Of a DNA stretch of 64,000 nt, positions 35,322-43,959 are shown piece by piece (the first letter of the stretch is position 1; each line of letters opens with the position of its first letter). The DNA lies in contig OX457031.1 of assembly GCA_949752745.1 (NCBI GenBank), positions 18,591,424 through 18,655,423 on the forward strand. The letters run 5' to 3'. A program made the position numbers and the translations under genes. The notes under the pieces are model-generated. The model did not search any database and was not told the origin of the DNA. It saw nothing but the letters and a program-made list of their open reading frames with translations. This stretch comes from Protula sp. h YS-2021. Lineage: Eukaryota; Annelida; Polychaeta; Sabellida; Serpulidae.

Positions 35322-35530
35322 CATGGCTGAAAGAGCTATGTTGTTGTTGTTGTGAGGAAGATAAACCAACTATTCCTGTGAAGATTAGATGTACAAGTGC
35401 TTGTTGTGAAGGAGAAGTTATAGATCATCTAGATCATCATCATGATGTAAAAGACCATTTGCATACTTGGTCGAATGGCGCGCGCTATCGTGAAGTATAT
35501 AGGCAACGTCAACGCACCTATACCATTTAG
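35306..35530 (+). CDS. myristoylation/palmitoylation-type micro-protein (74 aa)
   Basis: Begins MGKFLTWLKELCCCCCEED. Gly2 and Thr6 fit the N-myristoylation pattern MG-x-x-x-S/T, and five consecutive cysteines follow at residues 12-16, a typical palmitoylation cluster. The rest is short and His/Cys-containing (CTSACCEGEVIDHLDHHHD) with a basic C-terminus (YREVYRQRQRTY). The predicted product is a lipid-anchored peripheral membrane protein; the cysteines could alternatively bind metal or form disulphides. It lies between virion genes, so a role at host membranes in assembly, entry or exit is inferred. Family not recognised. Confidence 0.7.
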   Translation: MGKFLTWLKELCCCCCEEDKPTIPVKIRCTSACCEGEVIDHLDHHHDVKDHLHTWSNGARYREVYRQRQRTYTI

Positions 35531-35541
35531 TTCCCACCATC

Positions 35542-36303
35542 ATGGAGTCGACAAGCTTTTACATCACTTTGCCTAGCAATGCGAGTATGAACTATTATCC
35601 CAACAACAAGGCTTCGAATTATCAAATTCGTATGCCTCGAACCATCTATCTGAATGGAAAATATGAAGTGGCTTTAGCTGAAATTCAATATCCACATACA
35701 TGGACAACGATGAGACATGACATGGACTATTCTATTCAGTATCGACAACAACCACTGACAGAGACACTTGACACTATCAATATTCCCTATGGTTATTATA
35801 GATCCATACAAGAAATATGTCAGGCAATGAATGAAGAAGCAACTCATTCTATGAAAGATGATCTTAAAGAAGCTATTCGGATAAAGTATGATAAAATTAG
35901 ACGACGTGTGTTTCTATTTCTAAATTATGGTTTTGAAGTGTCCTTTTCCGCTGGATTGGCTGAGATTTTAGGATTTATCCCAGAGCAATGGTATACTGAA
36001 ACATGTATAGCTGAACATAAAGCGGATGTGAAACAGGGATTTTATACACTGTATGTGTATTGTAGCATTTGTGAACCACAAGTTGTTGGTGATTATTATG
36101 TGCCGTTACTACGTTCTGTTGGCATACAAGGCCATGATGGTGACATTATCATGAAAACGTACGGCGAACCGCATTATGTTCCTGTAAACACGTCCAAATT
36201 TGACGTGATAGAAATGAATATTAAGGACGACACAGGCTATAATGTTCCATTTCAAACTGGAAAGGTGATCTGTAAACTTCATTTTCGACCAAAAGCAATA
36301 TGA
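35542..36303 (+). CDS. minor capsid protein (penton, single jelly-roll)
   Basis: 253 residues. The start, MESTSFYITLPSNASMNYYP then NNKASNYQIRMPRTIYLNG and YEVALAEIQYPHTW, is the characteristic N-terminus of the Polinton minor capsid protein, a single jelly-roll that forms capsid vertices like adenovirus penton base. The middle (IPYGYYRSIQEICQAMN) and the end (FDVIEMNIKDDTGYNVPFQ, KVICKLHFRP) also fit that family. Full length. It sits 11 bp after the lipid-anchored protein and overlaps the next gene by ATGA. Confidence 0.9.
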   Translation: MESTSFYITLPSNASMNYYPNNKASNYQIRMPRTIYLNGKYEVALAEIQYPHTWTTMRHDMDYSIQYRQQPLTETLDTINIPYGYYRSIQEICQAMNEEATHSMKDDLKEAIRIKYDKIRRRVFLFLNYGFEVSFSAGLAEILGFIPEQWYTETCIAEHKADVKQGFYTLYVYCSICEPQVVGDYYVPLLRSVGIQGHDGDIIMKTYGEPHYVPVNTSKFDVIEMNIKDDTGYNVPFQTGKVICKLHFRPKAI

Positions 36304-36641
36304 AAGCTTATACACACGATCCGTCTGCATATCGCAACCATTTTCTTCGTCAAGTGGGCGGGGAATTACCAGGATTCAAAGGAGCGCGAATCCAATATGG
36401 TGATGGTATTGGTTCAATACTGGGATCATTGGCTCGCAAAGCTATTCCACTACTTAAGGCTGGGGCTAAGATCGTTGCGCCACATCTTAAGAAGGCTGCA
36501 AAGAATGTCGCGAAAGATGTGACGGGTCGAGTAGCAGAACGTGTGTTTGGTGAACAAAAGCGTATGCAACCGACGAAACGTGCCAGAAGACGAAAAACAG
36601 CCAGACGGATAACATCAAAATATCGCAAAGATATTTTTTAA
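36300..36641 (+). CDS. minor virion protein, adenovirus pVI/pX-like
   Basis: 113 residues. After a short leader (YRNHFLRQVGGELPGF) comes QYGDGIGSILGSLARKAI, then PLLKAGAKIVAPHLKKAAKN, an amphipathic helical stretch, and a very basic tail (KRARRRKTARRITSKYRKD). Polintons and adintoviruses carry this protein next to the capsid genes; comparison with adenovirus pVI suggests a membrane-disrupting virion component, and the Gly-Gly near residue 20 could be cut by the viral protease. The basic tail may bind DNA. Only 10 bp separate its stop from the major capsid gene. Confidence 0.8.
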   Translation: MKAYTHDPSAYRNHFLRQVGGELPGFKGARIQYGDGIGSILGSLARKAIPLLKAGAKIVAPHLKKAAKNVAKDVTGRVAERVFGEQKRMQPTKRARRRKTARRITSKYRKDIF

Positions 36642-36651
36642 AGAAAAAAAA

Positions 36652-38025
36652 ATGTCTCTCATTCATAATCATTCGTGTGAATGTAGTCTTTCTCCATTGG
36701 AATGGTTTCACGTACCACCAACGCAAACTGCTGTAGAGAAAAGTTATAATGTTGACTATCAACCACTTACAAGCATTAGAGAAGGCGCTCCAATAGAATT
36801 CTACATTCCTGCGAGTACAGAAGAATACCTGGATTTAAAGAACAGCAAACTTCATATTGTATGTCGCATTCTAAAGGCTGATGGAACAGCGTGTGGCGCA
36901 GATGATAATGTCTCTTGCATCAATGATGTGTTTAATGGGTTATGGTCTAATATTGAATTGTTTCTGAATGATCGTTTGGTTTCGCATAGCAACAATACTC
37001 ATGGTTATACCAGTATTATCTCTCATCTCATCCATGATTCGGAAGAAAGTCTACATTCTGAGCGCTCTATGCGTCTCATGTATAAGGATACTGCTGGGTC
37101 AATGAATAGCTATGAGGTGAAAAGACCTAATCATGAACAATATGTATCCGGGTTTCATGTCAATGCCGACGGCGGTGACTTGGCTGAGCAAGGCAACAAT
37201 GGCTTACATCATCGTTATTTGCATACACGTCTTAGCCGTGATGTTATGCTTACTGGCGGTTTAAGGATAGATTTGTTTGAGCAGGATCGTTATCTTCCGA
37301 ATGGCATCAGTTTGAAATTGCGTTTCCATAGACAAAAAGATGACTATGTATTGATGGCTGCAGATAATACCTATAAGGTAGAAGTGAAAGAGGCATTTTT
37401 AACCATTCGCAAAGTGAGGGTGAGTCCAGGTATTCAGTTAGGACATACAGATGCATTGATGAAAAGTCCTGCCAAGATCATCATCACTAGAAAAGAATGT
37501 AAAGTCTTGGCTATTCCAGCAGGATTTCAGTCTTTTGTGAAAGATAACATCTTTTTGGGTCAATTACCAAATCGTATTGTCATTGGTCTGGTTCATAATG
37601 AAGCTTTTGGTGGATCAGTATTGAGGAATCCATATGATTTCAAACATTTTAATCTGGACTATATGCAACTCTACACGGATGGTGAACCAGTTCTATCCAA
37701 ACCTCTCAAGCTTGACATTACACAGAACAAATACCTGGACGCTTTTGAAACGCTTTACAAATCGTTTGATCGGTTGAATGGTGAGAAAAGTTCCATTATA
37801 AAACGGGAAGATTGGCCTAGAGGTTATGCTTTATTTTCGTTTGACTTAACACCGGATTATGATGGCGATGATCATTTCCCCCTGATCAAGCATGGGAATT
37901 TGCGGCTAGAAATGAACTTTGCTACGGCTTTGCAACATACCATCAATGTCATTGTCTATGCTGAATTTGACAACATTATTGAGATCAGTGCAAATCGCAG
38001 CATCCAATTCGACTACCAGTCATGA
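36652..38025 (+). CDS. major capsid protein (double jelly-roll, hexon-like)
   Basis: 457 residues. The N-terminus (LEWFHVPPTQTAVEKSY, then YQPLTSIREGAPIEFYIPAS and YLDLKNSKL) is the signature start of Polinton major capsid proteins, the family that includes C. elegans F54H12.2-like proteins. The pattern FNGLWSNIELFLNDRLVS, and a second half with IRKVRVSPGIQLGHTDALM and YALFSFDLTPDYDGDDHFPL, fit two successive jelly-roll domains. Trimers build the icosahedral shell. Length is complete, with no frameshift. The gene overlaps the protease gene by ATGA. Confidence 0.95.
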   Translation: MSLIHNHSCECSLSPLEWFHVPPTQTAVEKSYNVDYQPLTSIREGAPIEFYIPASTEEYLDLKNSKLHIVCRILKADGTACGADDNVSCINDVFNGLWSNIELFLNDRLVSHSNNTHGYTSIISHLIHDSEESLHSERSMRLMYKDTAGSMNSYEVKRPNHEQYVSGFHVNADGGDLAEQGNNGLHHRYLHTRLSRDVMLTGGLRIDLFEQDRYLPNGISLKLRFHRQKDDYVLMAADNTYKVEVKEAFLTIRKVRVSPGIQLGHTDALMKSPAKIIITRKECKVLAIPAGFQSFVKDNIFLGQLPNRIVIGLVHNEAFGGSVLRNPYDFKHFNLDYMQLYTDGEPVLSKPLKLDITQNKYLDAFETLYKSFDRLNGEKSSIIKREDWPRGYALFSFDLTPDYDGDDHFPLIKHGNLRLEMNFATALQHTINVIVYAEFDNIIEISANRSIQFDYQS

Positions 38026-38459
38026 ACACGAAGCAGATTGATGCCATATTGAGTCATGATGTCATGACCAAAGACTTGTTTCAAGGCGTGTTTGCCATGG
38101 ACCAGTTACCGTCTTTACAACGCGGCGCCTATGTGATCAACACAGACGATCAAGATGAACCAGGAGAACATTGGGTGGCAGTGTATTATGACAAAGACCC
38201 TGCAGAATATTTTGACTCTTATGGACTGTTCCCTCTCGATGATCGTTTAGATATGTTTTTAAGAAATGACTATATGTATAATTCTATATCATTACAAACG
38301 CCAATATCATCGTCATGTGGTTTTTATTGTGTCTATTATATATTACATAGAGCTCGAGGTCAGAGTATGTTTGATATTGTGAATATATTAAAAAGAAAGG
38401 ATGGTGATTTTATTGTAAAGGATTTTGTATATAGACATTATAAACCATTGTTTTATTAA
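38022..38459 (+). CDS. adenain-like cysteine protease (virion maturation)
   Basis: 145 residues with the complete C5/adenain-type active site: His50 in GEHWVAVYY, Asp65 in EYFDSYG, Gln92 for the oxyanion hole and Cys99 in SSSCGFYCVYY. The N-terminal MNTKQIDAILSHD and the FQGVFAMDQLP segment fit the same family. The enzyme would cleave virion precursors after Gly-Gly-type sites. It is the last gene of the rightward block. Its start overlaps the capsid gene stop, and a poly(A) signal follows at 38552. Confidence 0.95.
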   Translation: MNTKQIDAILSHDVMTKDLFQGVFAMDQLPSLQRGAYVINTDDQDEPGEHWVAVYYDKDPAEYFDSYGLFPLDDRLDMFLRNDYMYNSISLQTPISSSCGFYCVYYILHRARGQSMFDIVNILKRKDGDFIVKDFVYRHYKPLFY

Positions 38460-38763
38460 TGTTGTTGTTGTTATATTAGTTAAGTTGTTGTTGTTGTTGT
38501 TATATTAGTTAAGTTGTTGTTGTTGTTATATTAGTTAAGTTGTTGTTGTTAAATAAAACAAATCAAGTTTCAAACAACTGTCTTGTTTATTGTGTTGTAC
38601 ATACGTTTATTTACAAATTCTTAACTACAAACACTATTTACAAAGTTTACAAACACTATTTACAAAGTTTACAAACACTATTTACAAACTCTTAACTACA
38701 AACGCTATTTACACTATTTACAAATTCTTAACTACAAATTCTATTTACACTATTTACAAACTT
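38460..38763. repeat. convergent 3' ends: opposed tandem repeats and poly(A) signals
   Basis: Between the two converging gene blocks lie repeats of TTGTTGTT/ATATTAGTTAAG (38460-38550), then AATAAA (38552-38557) for the rightward block. TTTATT at 38586-38591 gives AATAAA on the minus strand for the leftward block, and TTTACAAACACTA-type repeats run 38612-38760. Confidence 0.75.
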
Positions 38764-38764
38764 T

Positions 38765-39139
38765 TTATTTACAAACACATTCATTTTTCAATACATTCAT
38801 CAATGAATACCATTCATTAGAATCTAAATTGATATAGGTATCATAGACATTACATCCATGTTTGTAAATGCTATGAAAGCTCACATAACACACATCACCA
38901 AACTTTATCACTTTAACAGTTACATGTTCAGACAGTTTCAGTTCATATCCTTCTTCTAAGTCAATGTCCATCACACGCATAGGTTGTGTCAGCTCAATGG
39001 ATTTGGTGCCTCGTGTAAGCCATATTTCTGTTTCTTTGAATTCAAGCGTTAGGTTCTTTCCAATCCAATGCTTGTAACAGAGCGTACCATTCCACTGTGT
39101 TGAGGGTGATGTAGTCATAGTTTTCTGTAAGCTCGTCAT
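38765..39139 (-). CDS. EW-x-x-L family accessory protein 1 (124 aa)
   Basis: Start ATG at 39139. Mainly beta-strand-like: LTLEFKETEIWLTRG, YELKLSEHVTVKVIKFGD, VCYVSFHSIYKHG, ending with TYINLDSNEWYSLMNVLKN. The final strand-helix (I-x-L-x-x-x-E-W-Y-x-L) matches the ends of the proteins at 39042 and 30488 and is like the end of PC4-type coactivators. Overlaps the preceding gene by about 98 bp in another frame. Function unknown; single-strand DNA binding or transcription control is a guess from the PC4 resemblance. Confidence 0.65.
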   Translation of the reverse strand: MTSLQKTMTTSPSTQWNGTLCYKHWIGKNLTLEFKETEIWLTRGTKSIELTQPMRVMDIDLEEGYELKLSEHVTVKVIKFGDVCYVSFHSIYKHGCNVYDTYINLDSNEWYSLMNVLKNECVCK

Positions 39140-39383
39140 ATTGGCGAAATTGTATAAACACGTCTAAGCAGTTCTCAGTCACACGCACTTCTAATTCATT
39201 TGAGACTGCCAGGAGAAAGCCAGGTATCCTGAACTTCTCTAGATGGTCTTTCAACACGGATTGGTCATCAAGTGATAGGACGAGATACTGTCCAAAATGT
39301 CTTAGCACAATGTCATCATATTCGTTTCTCAGATATGAGAACCCATGCGTAATTGGTTTATATTCCGTTAAAAAGTCTTCCAT
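39042..39383 (-). CDS. EW-x-x-L family accessory protein 2 (113 aa)
   Basis: The ATG at 39383 (MEDFLTEYKPITHGF) is used; the frame extends to a TTG at 39392. Strands include IVLRHFGQYLVLSLDD, GFLLAVSNELEVRVTEN and LDVFIQFRQYDEL. The end, YDYITLNTVEWYALLQAL, parallels that of its neighbour. A minus-strand A-rich CATAAAAAAA motif lies about 50-60 bp upstream. The 98-bp overlap with the downstream gene means both frames are coding there. Confidence 0.65.
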   Translation of the reverse strand: MEDFLTEYKPITHGFSYLRNEYDDIVLRHFGQYLVLSLDDQSVLKDHLEKFRIPGFLLAVSNELEVRVTENCLDVFIQFRQYDELTENYDYITLNTVEWYALLQALDWKEPNA

Positions 39384-39441
39384 CTCGTTCAACAGTCAGA
39401 TGAACTATGAGCTGTCTCCTTGTCTGCAAAGACGTTTTTTT

Positions 39442-39813
39442 TTATGCTCGCAAGATGGTGAAGAGTGGATGTTGTATCACTTCTAGGAATCGTAAGACTG
39501 CGCGCCAGTTCTTGATATCAAAGATGATCAAATCTGTATATGGTGTATCTGGTACAACTCCCTTATAATCCTTTGGATAATCCTGTAAAAGATTTCTACA
39601 GATTTCTACACGTATGTTAGAATCATATTCAGCCACCGTCACTTCCACTTTATTTTCAAGTCTGCGTTTAAACCCAGGTTCAAGTGGTATGTTTTTAAAG
39701 TCTTTCCACACTTCAGGTTTAAACCGATGATAACTTGTCTTAGAATCTAGTATCACTTCATTCCTCTCATTGACAGTAAGGTAAACACCACCGTTCAGCA
39801 TGAGTGCATTCAT
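39442..39813 (-). CDS. EW-x-x-L family accessory protein 3 (123 aa)
   Basis: Starts MNALMLNGGVYLTVNERNEV at the ATG at 39813. The same layout as its two neighbours: a strand pair, then a W-containing segment (FKPEVWKDFKNIPLEPGF), ENKVEVTVAEYDSNIRVEI, and an ending LIIFDIKNWRAVLRFLEVI where N-W replaces E-W. A TATA-like GGATAAAAGG on the minus strand (39854-39863) lies 50 bp upstream. Function unknown. Confidence 0.65.
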   Translation of the reverse strand: MNALMLNGGVYLTVNERNEVILDSKTSYHRFKPEVWKDFKNIPLEPGFKRRLENKVEVTVAEYDSNIRVEICRNLLQDYPKDYKGVVPDTPYTDLIIFDIKNWRAVLRFLEVIQHPLFTILRA

Positions 39814-39826
39814 GATTGTTACCTTG

Positions 39827-40171
39827 TTATGACTTGTCGTCTTGTCTGCGAAGCCTTTTATCCACTTCTTTCACCTGCTTCTTCAGCATTTTCCATTCAG
39901 GTATTGTCAGCAAGATACCCTTTTTCGTTGGACGGTTTTTTCCAGTCCCCTCATCTCTGAGGTATTTGCGAATGTTTACCACACCTTCATTACTTTGTTT
40001 CATAATCTTGATATACTTTCCATTGCCTAGAGAAAGCATTCCATCCCACGACTGTGGTGTTGGTGCTATCTCCACTTTTAATTTCTTAATGGTAGTATCA
40101 GGATGTTTCACTTTCATGTCTTTGACTGTATCAGCAAGAGTATCCATATCCGTTGGTGCAGATCTTTTCAT
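39827..40171 (-). CDS. PC4/Sub1-like transcription coactivator (114 aa)
   Basis: ATG at 40171. Residues about 47-105 match the PC4 core: LGNGKYIKIMKQSNEGVVN, IRKYLRDEGTGKNRPT, then KKGILLTIPEWKMLKKQV. PC4 has the corresponding pattern G-K-x-x-Y-x-x-I-R-x-x-Y ... P-x-x-K-G-I-S-L-x-x-E-Q-W-x-x-L. The N-terminus is short and charged; the C-terminus is basic. PC4/Sub1 proteins bind single-stranded DNA and promote RNA polymerase II transcription, so a viral transcription or replication role is likely. Own TATA box (40225-40234) 63 bp upstream, overlapping the end of the polymerase gene. Confidence 0.85.
   Translation of the reverse strand: MKRSAPTDMDTLADTVKDMKVKHPDTTIKKLKVEIAPTPQSWDGMLSLGNGKYIKIMKQSNEGVVNIRKYLRDEGTGKNRPTKKGILLTIPEWKMLKKQVKEVDKRLRRQDDKS
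39854..39863 (-). promoter_or_regulatory. TATA-like GGATAAAAGG
   Basis: Minus-strand variant of the element's TATA motif, 50 bp before the ATG at 39813 and inside the 3' end of the PC4-like gene. Confidence 0.5.
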
Positions 40172-40224
40172 GTTGACGCTTCAGTGTTCACACCACAACT
40201 AACTCTCAAGTTGAAGTGTCTCCC

Positions 40225-40234
40225 CCTTATATAC
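40225..40234 (-). promoter_or_regulatory. TATA box GTATATAAGG of the PC4-like gene
   Basis: Minus-strand motif 63 bp before the ATG at 40171, the same spacing as at the left-end promoter. It overlaps the stop codon of the upstream polymerase gene (40227-40229). Confidence 0.7.
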
Positions 40235-43200
40235 TGTAATGCCCATGCGCCAAAGTGGAATAGCCATCACTCATCACATATCGCTTGTCATCAAAGGGAG
40301 AGAGAGCCACTTTCCTCAACTTTTCCGAGAAGATCTGGTGGTTATGACTTCGAATGATGTGTCCTGTAGTCATCGTTTGCGTTTGGTTGAACAAACTGTC
40401 TCTATACTGCTGATGTTTCATCCGTCTTTGACACGCGCGAGTGATGCCTTTGGCCGTACGTTTTTCTTTCCCACCATACATCATACTATACATTTTCGGC
40501 CGAAGTCCAACAAACTCTTCAATGGGAATGCCCGCCGTCTCATCTTTCATTTTCCCAAGCACTTTCTTGTTCACGTTGGAATGTAGGAAATGATCTGGCG
40601 GATAGTCACTTGTGTCGAACAAGTCAGCATCTTCCTGCATGTCTTTGTATATATCTTCCGTTTCTATGTCATAACATAGACTGTCGGTGTCGCTGAACAA
40701 GAGTTTGGCGTTGGGATACTTGGTCATGATGTAGTTGTAATGAAAGTGGAACATGAGCACCTTGCTGAGGTCGAGAATGGTGAACCCAACTTGAATGGGT
40801 TTATCCAGAAGCAGATCCACTTTGCGTAAATGTACCGCGGTCAAATCTTCGTTGAAAATTCTAAATTTGTGGAAGGAAGGTTTGGCTACAAGTTTCTTGA
40901 ACCGCTTTTCCTGGTGAACAAGTTCCACATTCATGCGCTTTCTTACATTTTCCATGGTTTTGCCAAACACAGAGTTGTTCATCAGTTTGAAAAAGTCTTT
41001 CTCAAACGGGTTCTTGGCCAACTTTCTCTTTTCCGTGTTCAAGGAGATGTATTTTGCCAACCATTTGCTCTGTGCAAACATGATGGCACGATGCACCTTC
41101 GTGACTTTCAATCCCAGTGAGACATATTGCTGTAAATTTCTATAATGAAGCACATATTTCTTCTTGTCGCATAAGTTGGGAATGAGCTTTTCACTAGGCT
41201 TGCCTTTCATGTTTAGATCTTTCCGTAGCTTCTGACTATGTTTTGATAATTCTCCCACTTTCACACATTTCCGTTCTGGAGCCACTGGATAGTGATTATG
41301 ATGATCATGGATTGAATATGGGTATTCCAAATCCACTTCTAAAATGTATCCAATCTCGTCATCTTCATCCACATCCATAAAGTCAATGGATTCTGGCTCG
41401 CTCACCCACATAAATCCACTTTCCGGCATGCTTTGCGACATAGCCCAGCCATACAAGTTGTTTGCATCCAGGTAAGTCAAGTAGTTGGTTGGTTTCGTGG
41501 GATCGTAATCTGGTACGTAGGGGTTATTTGCTTTCGCATACTTGTGTGTGATGACAGATATTCCTCCACGTAAACCTTGTTCAACCATTTGGTACATGTC
41601 AATGTCGTTGATCAATTCCAATTTCACCTTTGTCGCTTTCAACATGGCATCCCACGACAGTCCTGGCGCTGTATAGTAGTGAGCAGGATCCAATTCATAC
41701 GTGTTGAGACATACGTGACGAAAGTTTTCAAACACGTCAGCCAGCAGCAACACATCTGATTTCAGGTACAAGTCATGGTATTCACCAAATGTAGTACAGT
41801 GGAATGTCTCCCACACCTTCTGCGCATGCGCATAATCCTCATCGCTAATGTCTTCTTCACTGAGTAGACTGTAAAACTTGTCCTTGGACGGCAGTTGTGT
41901 TTCAGCAAACTTGGATGGCTCATCCACGTAATCATAAGGGTACACTCCCTTTCTCAACAGTAACTCTTGTTGGTCGCTATCGTGAATGTGTGACGTCATG
42001 TGATAAAAGTTGTCTTTCCCTTCTGCTGCCAGGTTGGAGACCAACTTCTGTAGAGAAGTACTCATGAACTGAAAGCTGTCTGTAAATTTCAGATTGCTCA
42101 TGGTGAATGCAATATATTTCTCAACGGTGTTGGGAATGACTGTAATCCTTTCGTTTTTGAACTTTCCAATTTCTTCCATGATCAAATGGCTGTCATAGCC
42201 TCGTAAATTGTGGAAAAACACAGGAATGATGAAAGAATCTTCAACATCCTGCTGATCTTTTCGAAATCGGAATTGTAAATTGCATTCATTATGTGCAGCT
42301 CCGCGGTATTTGCCATTGATATGATCATGATCTCTCACACGATCTGCTCCTAGAGGCTCATGACAAATGTAGCAATCTGTGGCGTTCTTATAATGCTCTT
42401 CATCTTCATGAGTCATCACCATTTTCTTTGGCTGTAGCAAGCCATGCACAATACGATCACGTTCATTCACCATATGGTCTAAAAAGACTTTCACAGCATT
42501 GTCTCCTCGATATACGACTGGCGCACGTGTATCATACTGGCTCACAACCACATAGGCAAAGCTGTTTGGACGATGATGCTGATACTTGTCTCCTTCATGC
42601 TTTTTCGTGAAACATTCAAAGTCTGCATAAATGACAAACGGCGCTCGCTGTTGTTTGGCTACATTCTTGAACTTGATGAAGGGTTCCTTGGGAAATGATA
42701 AACGTTGTGCGCCATGCTTGCCACACACTTCACGATGCTTGTCTAACAGATCTTGTCGCATAAACCCATGAAGACAGTTGAAACAATAAAATATTGCATT
42801 CTGACGCTTTGTTCGATAAGCCATCAGTCTGCTGAAATTCTTGATGAGGCAGTAATGTCTTGTCTTGTCATTGCTAATCAAAAGTAAGTTGATTTCTCTC
42901 GCGCTGGTGTTTCGACTGAGTTGTATGGGAACAACGACATCATGTTCATATCCAAACACATTGATAGAAACATCATTCTCCTTTTCAAATTTTGGAATGT
43001 CTGTAATCGGTGTGGGAAATGTCATGCCTTCCACCTTCAATTCGTTCTCAAATGGTGTGTAATGACTCACGCGGCAAGGACTGTTTGTTGAAGGGTGAAG
43101 GTGAGCCAATACAGACCATAAGAAGCACTTGTTGTCTTTATTCTGAATGTTTAACACCGCCTTTGTATTCTTTACTTTCTTCGGTAGTGGGATAAAACTG

Positions 43201-43901
43201 CTTGCTTCCAATGGTGCTGACGTCGCTGTATGCACTTCAATGAATAATATGTTATCCAACACCCAGCCAGAACCTTGTCGCTCATGTTCATCAAACCTGG
43301 TAAATAATTCTTTATAGGCTTCTGGCAAGTCCTTCTCAATATCTGTTGGATTGTATGCTGCATACGTTGGACTACTGATGAAGGCATTATCCACTTGTTC
43401 TACCATCACGCCTTCAACATTTGGTGTCATTTTCTTGAAGCGTGCATGCACGACAATGTACCATTTCATACCACGGTTTAACGTTTCTAGCAAATGTCTC
43501 TTGATTCGGTTCTCTTGTTGTCGCATTTCAAGTAGCAAATCTGATCCATCTTCAGGCTCAAACCGTCTTTCCTGCGCGTTTTCACCAAGACTCACTCTTC
43601 TGCCTCTGCCTACTTGCACTGTCTCTTTCTTTCTTTGTTCTTCATGAGACACATTTTCCATCTCAGCACATGCATGTGTCTCAAATGCATCCAAAGATGA
43701 AAATATCTTAACGCATTTACAGCAGAGGACTGGATCAGGTCTGTCAACACCATCTTGTACGGTCTTTCGTCTCTTGGCTTCAATCTGCTCAACAAGCTCT
43801 TCATGAGCACGTTTCATCCTAGCTGGTTTGCATGTATGTGTCACGAACACTTCCAGAGATGGAAATGTCACATCACAATCATGACAGTAGACTGGTGCCA
43901 T
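40227..43901 (-). CDS. protein-primed family B DNA polymerase (Polinton pPolB)
   Basis: 1224 residues from the ATG at 43901; the frame extends to a GTG at 43955, which is too close to the TATA box. Two matching N-terminal fingers (Cys6-x2-Cys9-x12-His22-x-Cys24 and Cys60-x2-Cys63-x12-His76-x-Cys78) precede a spacer domain and a further Cys/His finger (FYCFNCLHGF). Exonuclease motifs: FVIYADFECF (Asp427, Glu429), NLRGYDSHL (Asp570), LKSDVLLLADVF (Asp716). Between Exo I and Exo II lies CYICHEPLG ... RDHDHINGKYRGAAHNECN, like endonuclease VII. Polymerase motifs: YLDANNLYGWAM (A, Asp812), KLMNNSVFGKTMEN (B), FSDTDSL (C, Asp1071 and Asp1073). All catalytic residues are present. The enzyme would replicate the linear genome from a terminal protein. 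It leads the leftward block. Confidence 0.96.
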   Translation of the reverse strand: MAPVYCHDCDVTFPSLEVFVTHTCKPARMKRAHEELVEQIEAKRRKTVQDGVDRPDPVLCCKCVKIFSSLDAFETHACAEMENVSHEEQRKKETVQVGRGRRVSLGENAQERRFEPEDGSDLLLEMRQQENRIKRHLLETLNRGMKWYIVVHARFKKMTPNVEGVMVEQVDNAFISSPTYAAYNPTDIEKDLPEAYKELFTRFDEHERQGSGWVLDNILFIEVHTATSAPLEASSFIPLPKKVKNTKAVLNIQNKDNKCFLWSVLAHLHPSTNSPCRVSHYTPFENELKVEGMTFPTPITDIPKFEKENDVSINVFGYEHDVVVPIQLSRNTSAREINLLLISNDKTRHYCLIKNFSRLMAYRTKRQNAIFYCFNCLHGFMRQDLLDKHREVCGKHGAQRLSFPKEPFIKFKNVAKQQRAPFVIYADFECFTKKHEGDKYQHHRPNSFAYVVVSQYDTRAPVVYRGDNAVKVFLDHMVNERDRIVHGLLQPKKMVMTHEDEEHYKNATDCYICHEPLGADRVRDHDHINGKYRGAAHNECNLQFRFRKDQQDVEDSFIIPVFFHNLRGYDSHLIMEEIGKFKNERITVIPNTVEKYIAFTMSNLKFTDSFQFMSTSLQKLVSNLAAEGKDNFYHMTSHIHDSDQQELLLRKGVYPYDYVDEPSKFAETQLPSKDKFYSLLSEEDISDEDYAHAQKVWETFHCTTFGEYHDLYLKSDVLLLADVFENFRHVCLNTYELDPAHYYTAPGLSWDAMLKATKVKLELINDIDMYQMVEQGLRGGISVITHKYAKANNPYVPDYDPTKPTNYLTYLDANNLYGWAMSQSMPESGFMWVSEPESIDFMDVDEDDEIGYILEVDLEYPYSIHDHHNHYPVAPERKCVKVGELSKHSQKLRKDLNMKGKPSEKLIPNLCDKKKYVLHYRNLQQYVSLGLKVTKVHRAIMFAQSKWLAKYISLNTEKRKLAKNPFEKDFFKLMNNSVFGKTMENVRKRMNVELVHQEKRFKKLVAKPSFHKFRIFNEDLTAVHLRKVDLLLDKPIQVGFTILDLSKVLMFHFHYNYIMTKYPNAKLLFSDTDSLCYDIETEDIYKDMQEDADLFDTSDYPPDHFLHSNVNKKVLGKMKDETAGIPIEEFVGLRPKMYSMMYGGKEKRTAKGITRACQRRMKHQQYRDSLFNQTQTMTTGHIIRSHNHQIFSEKLRKVALSPFDDKRYVMSDGYSTLAHGHYSI

Positions 43902-43959
43902 CGTTGTTGCTTCTTCAACTGCTGGAACTGAAATGAAGTAAAATATACGTTTCACTCTT

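Noticed and set aside
43902..43955. N-terminal extension of the polymerase frame to 43955
   Set aside because: It starts with GTG and lies within about 10 bp of the TATA box, so it would not be in the mRNA.
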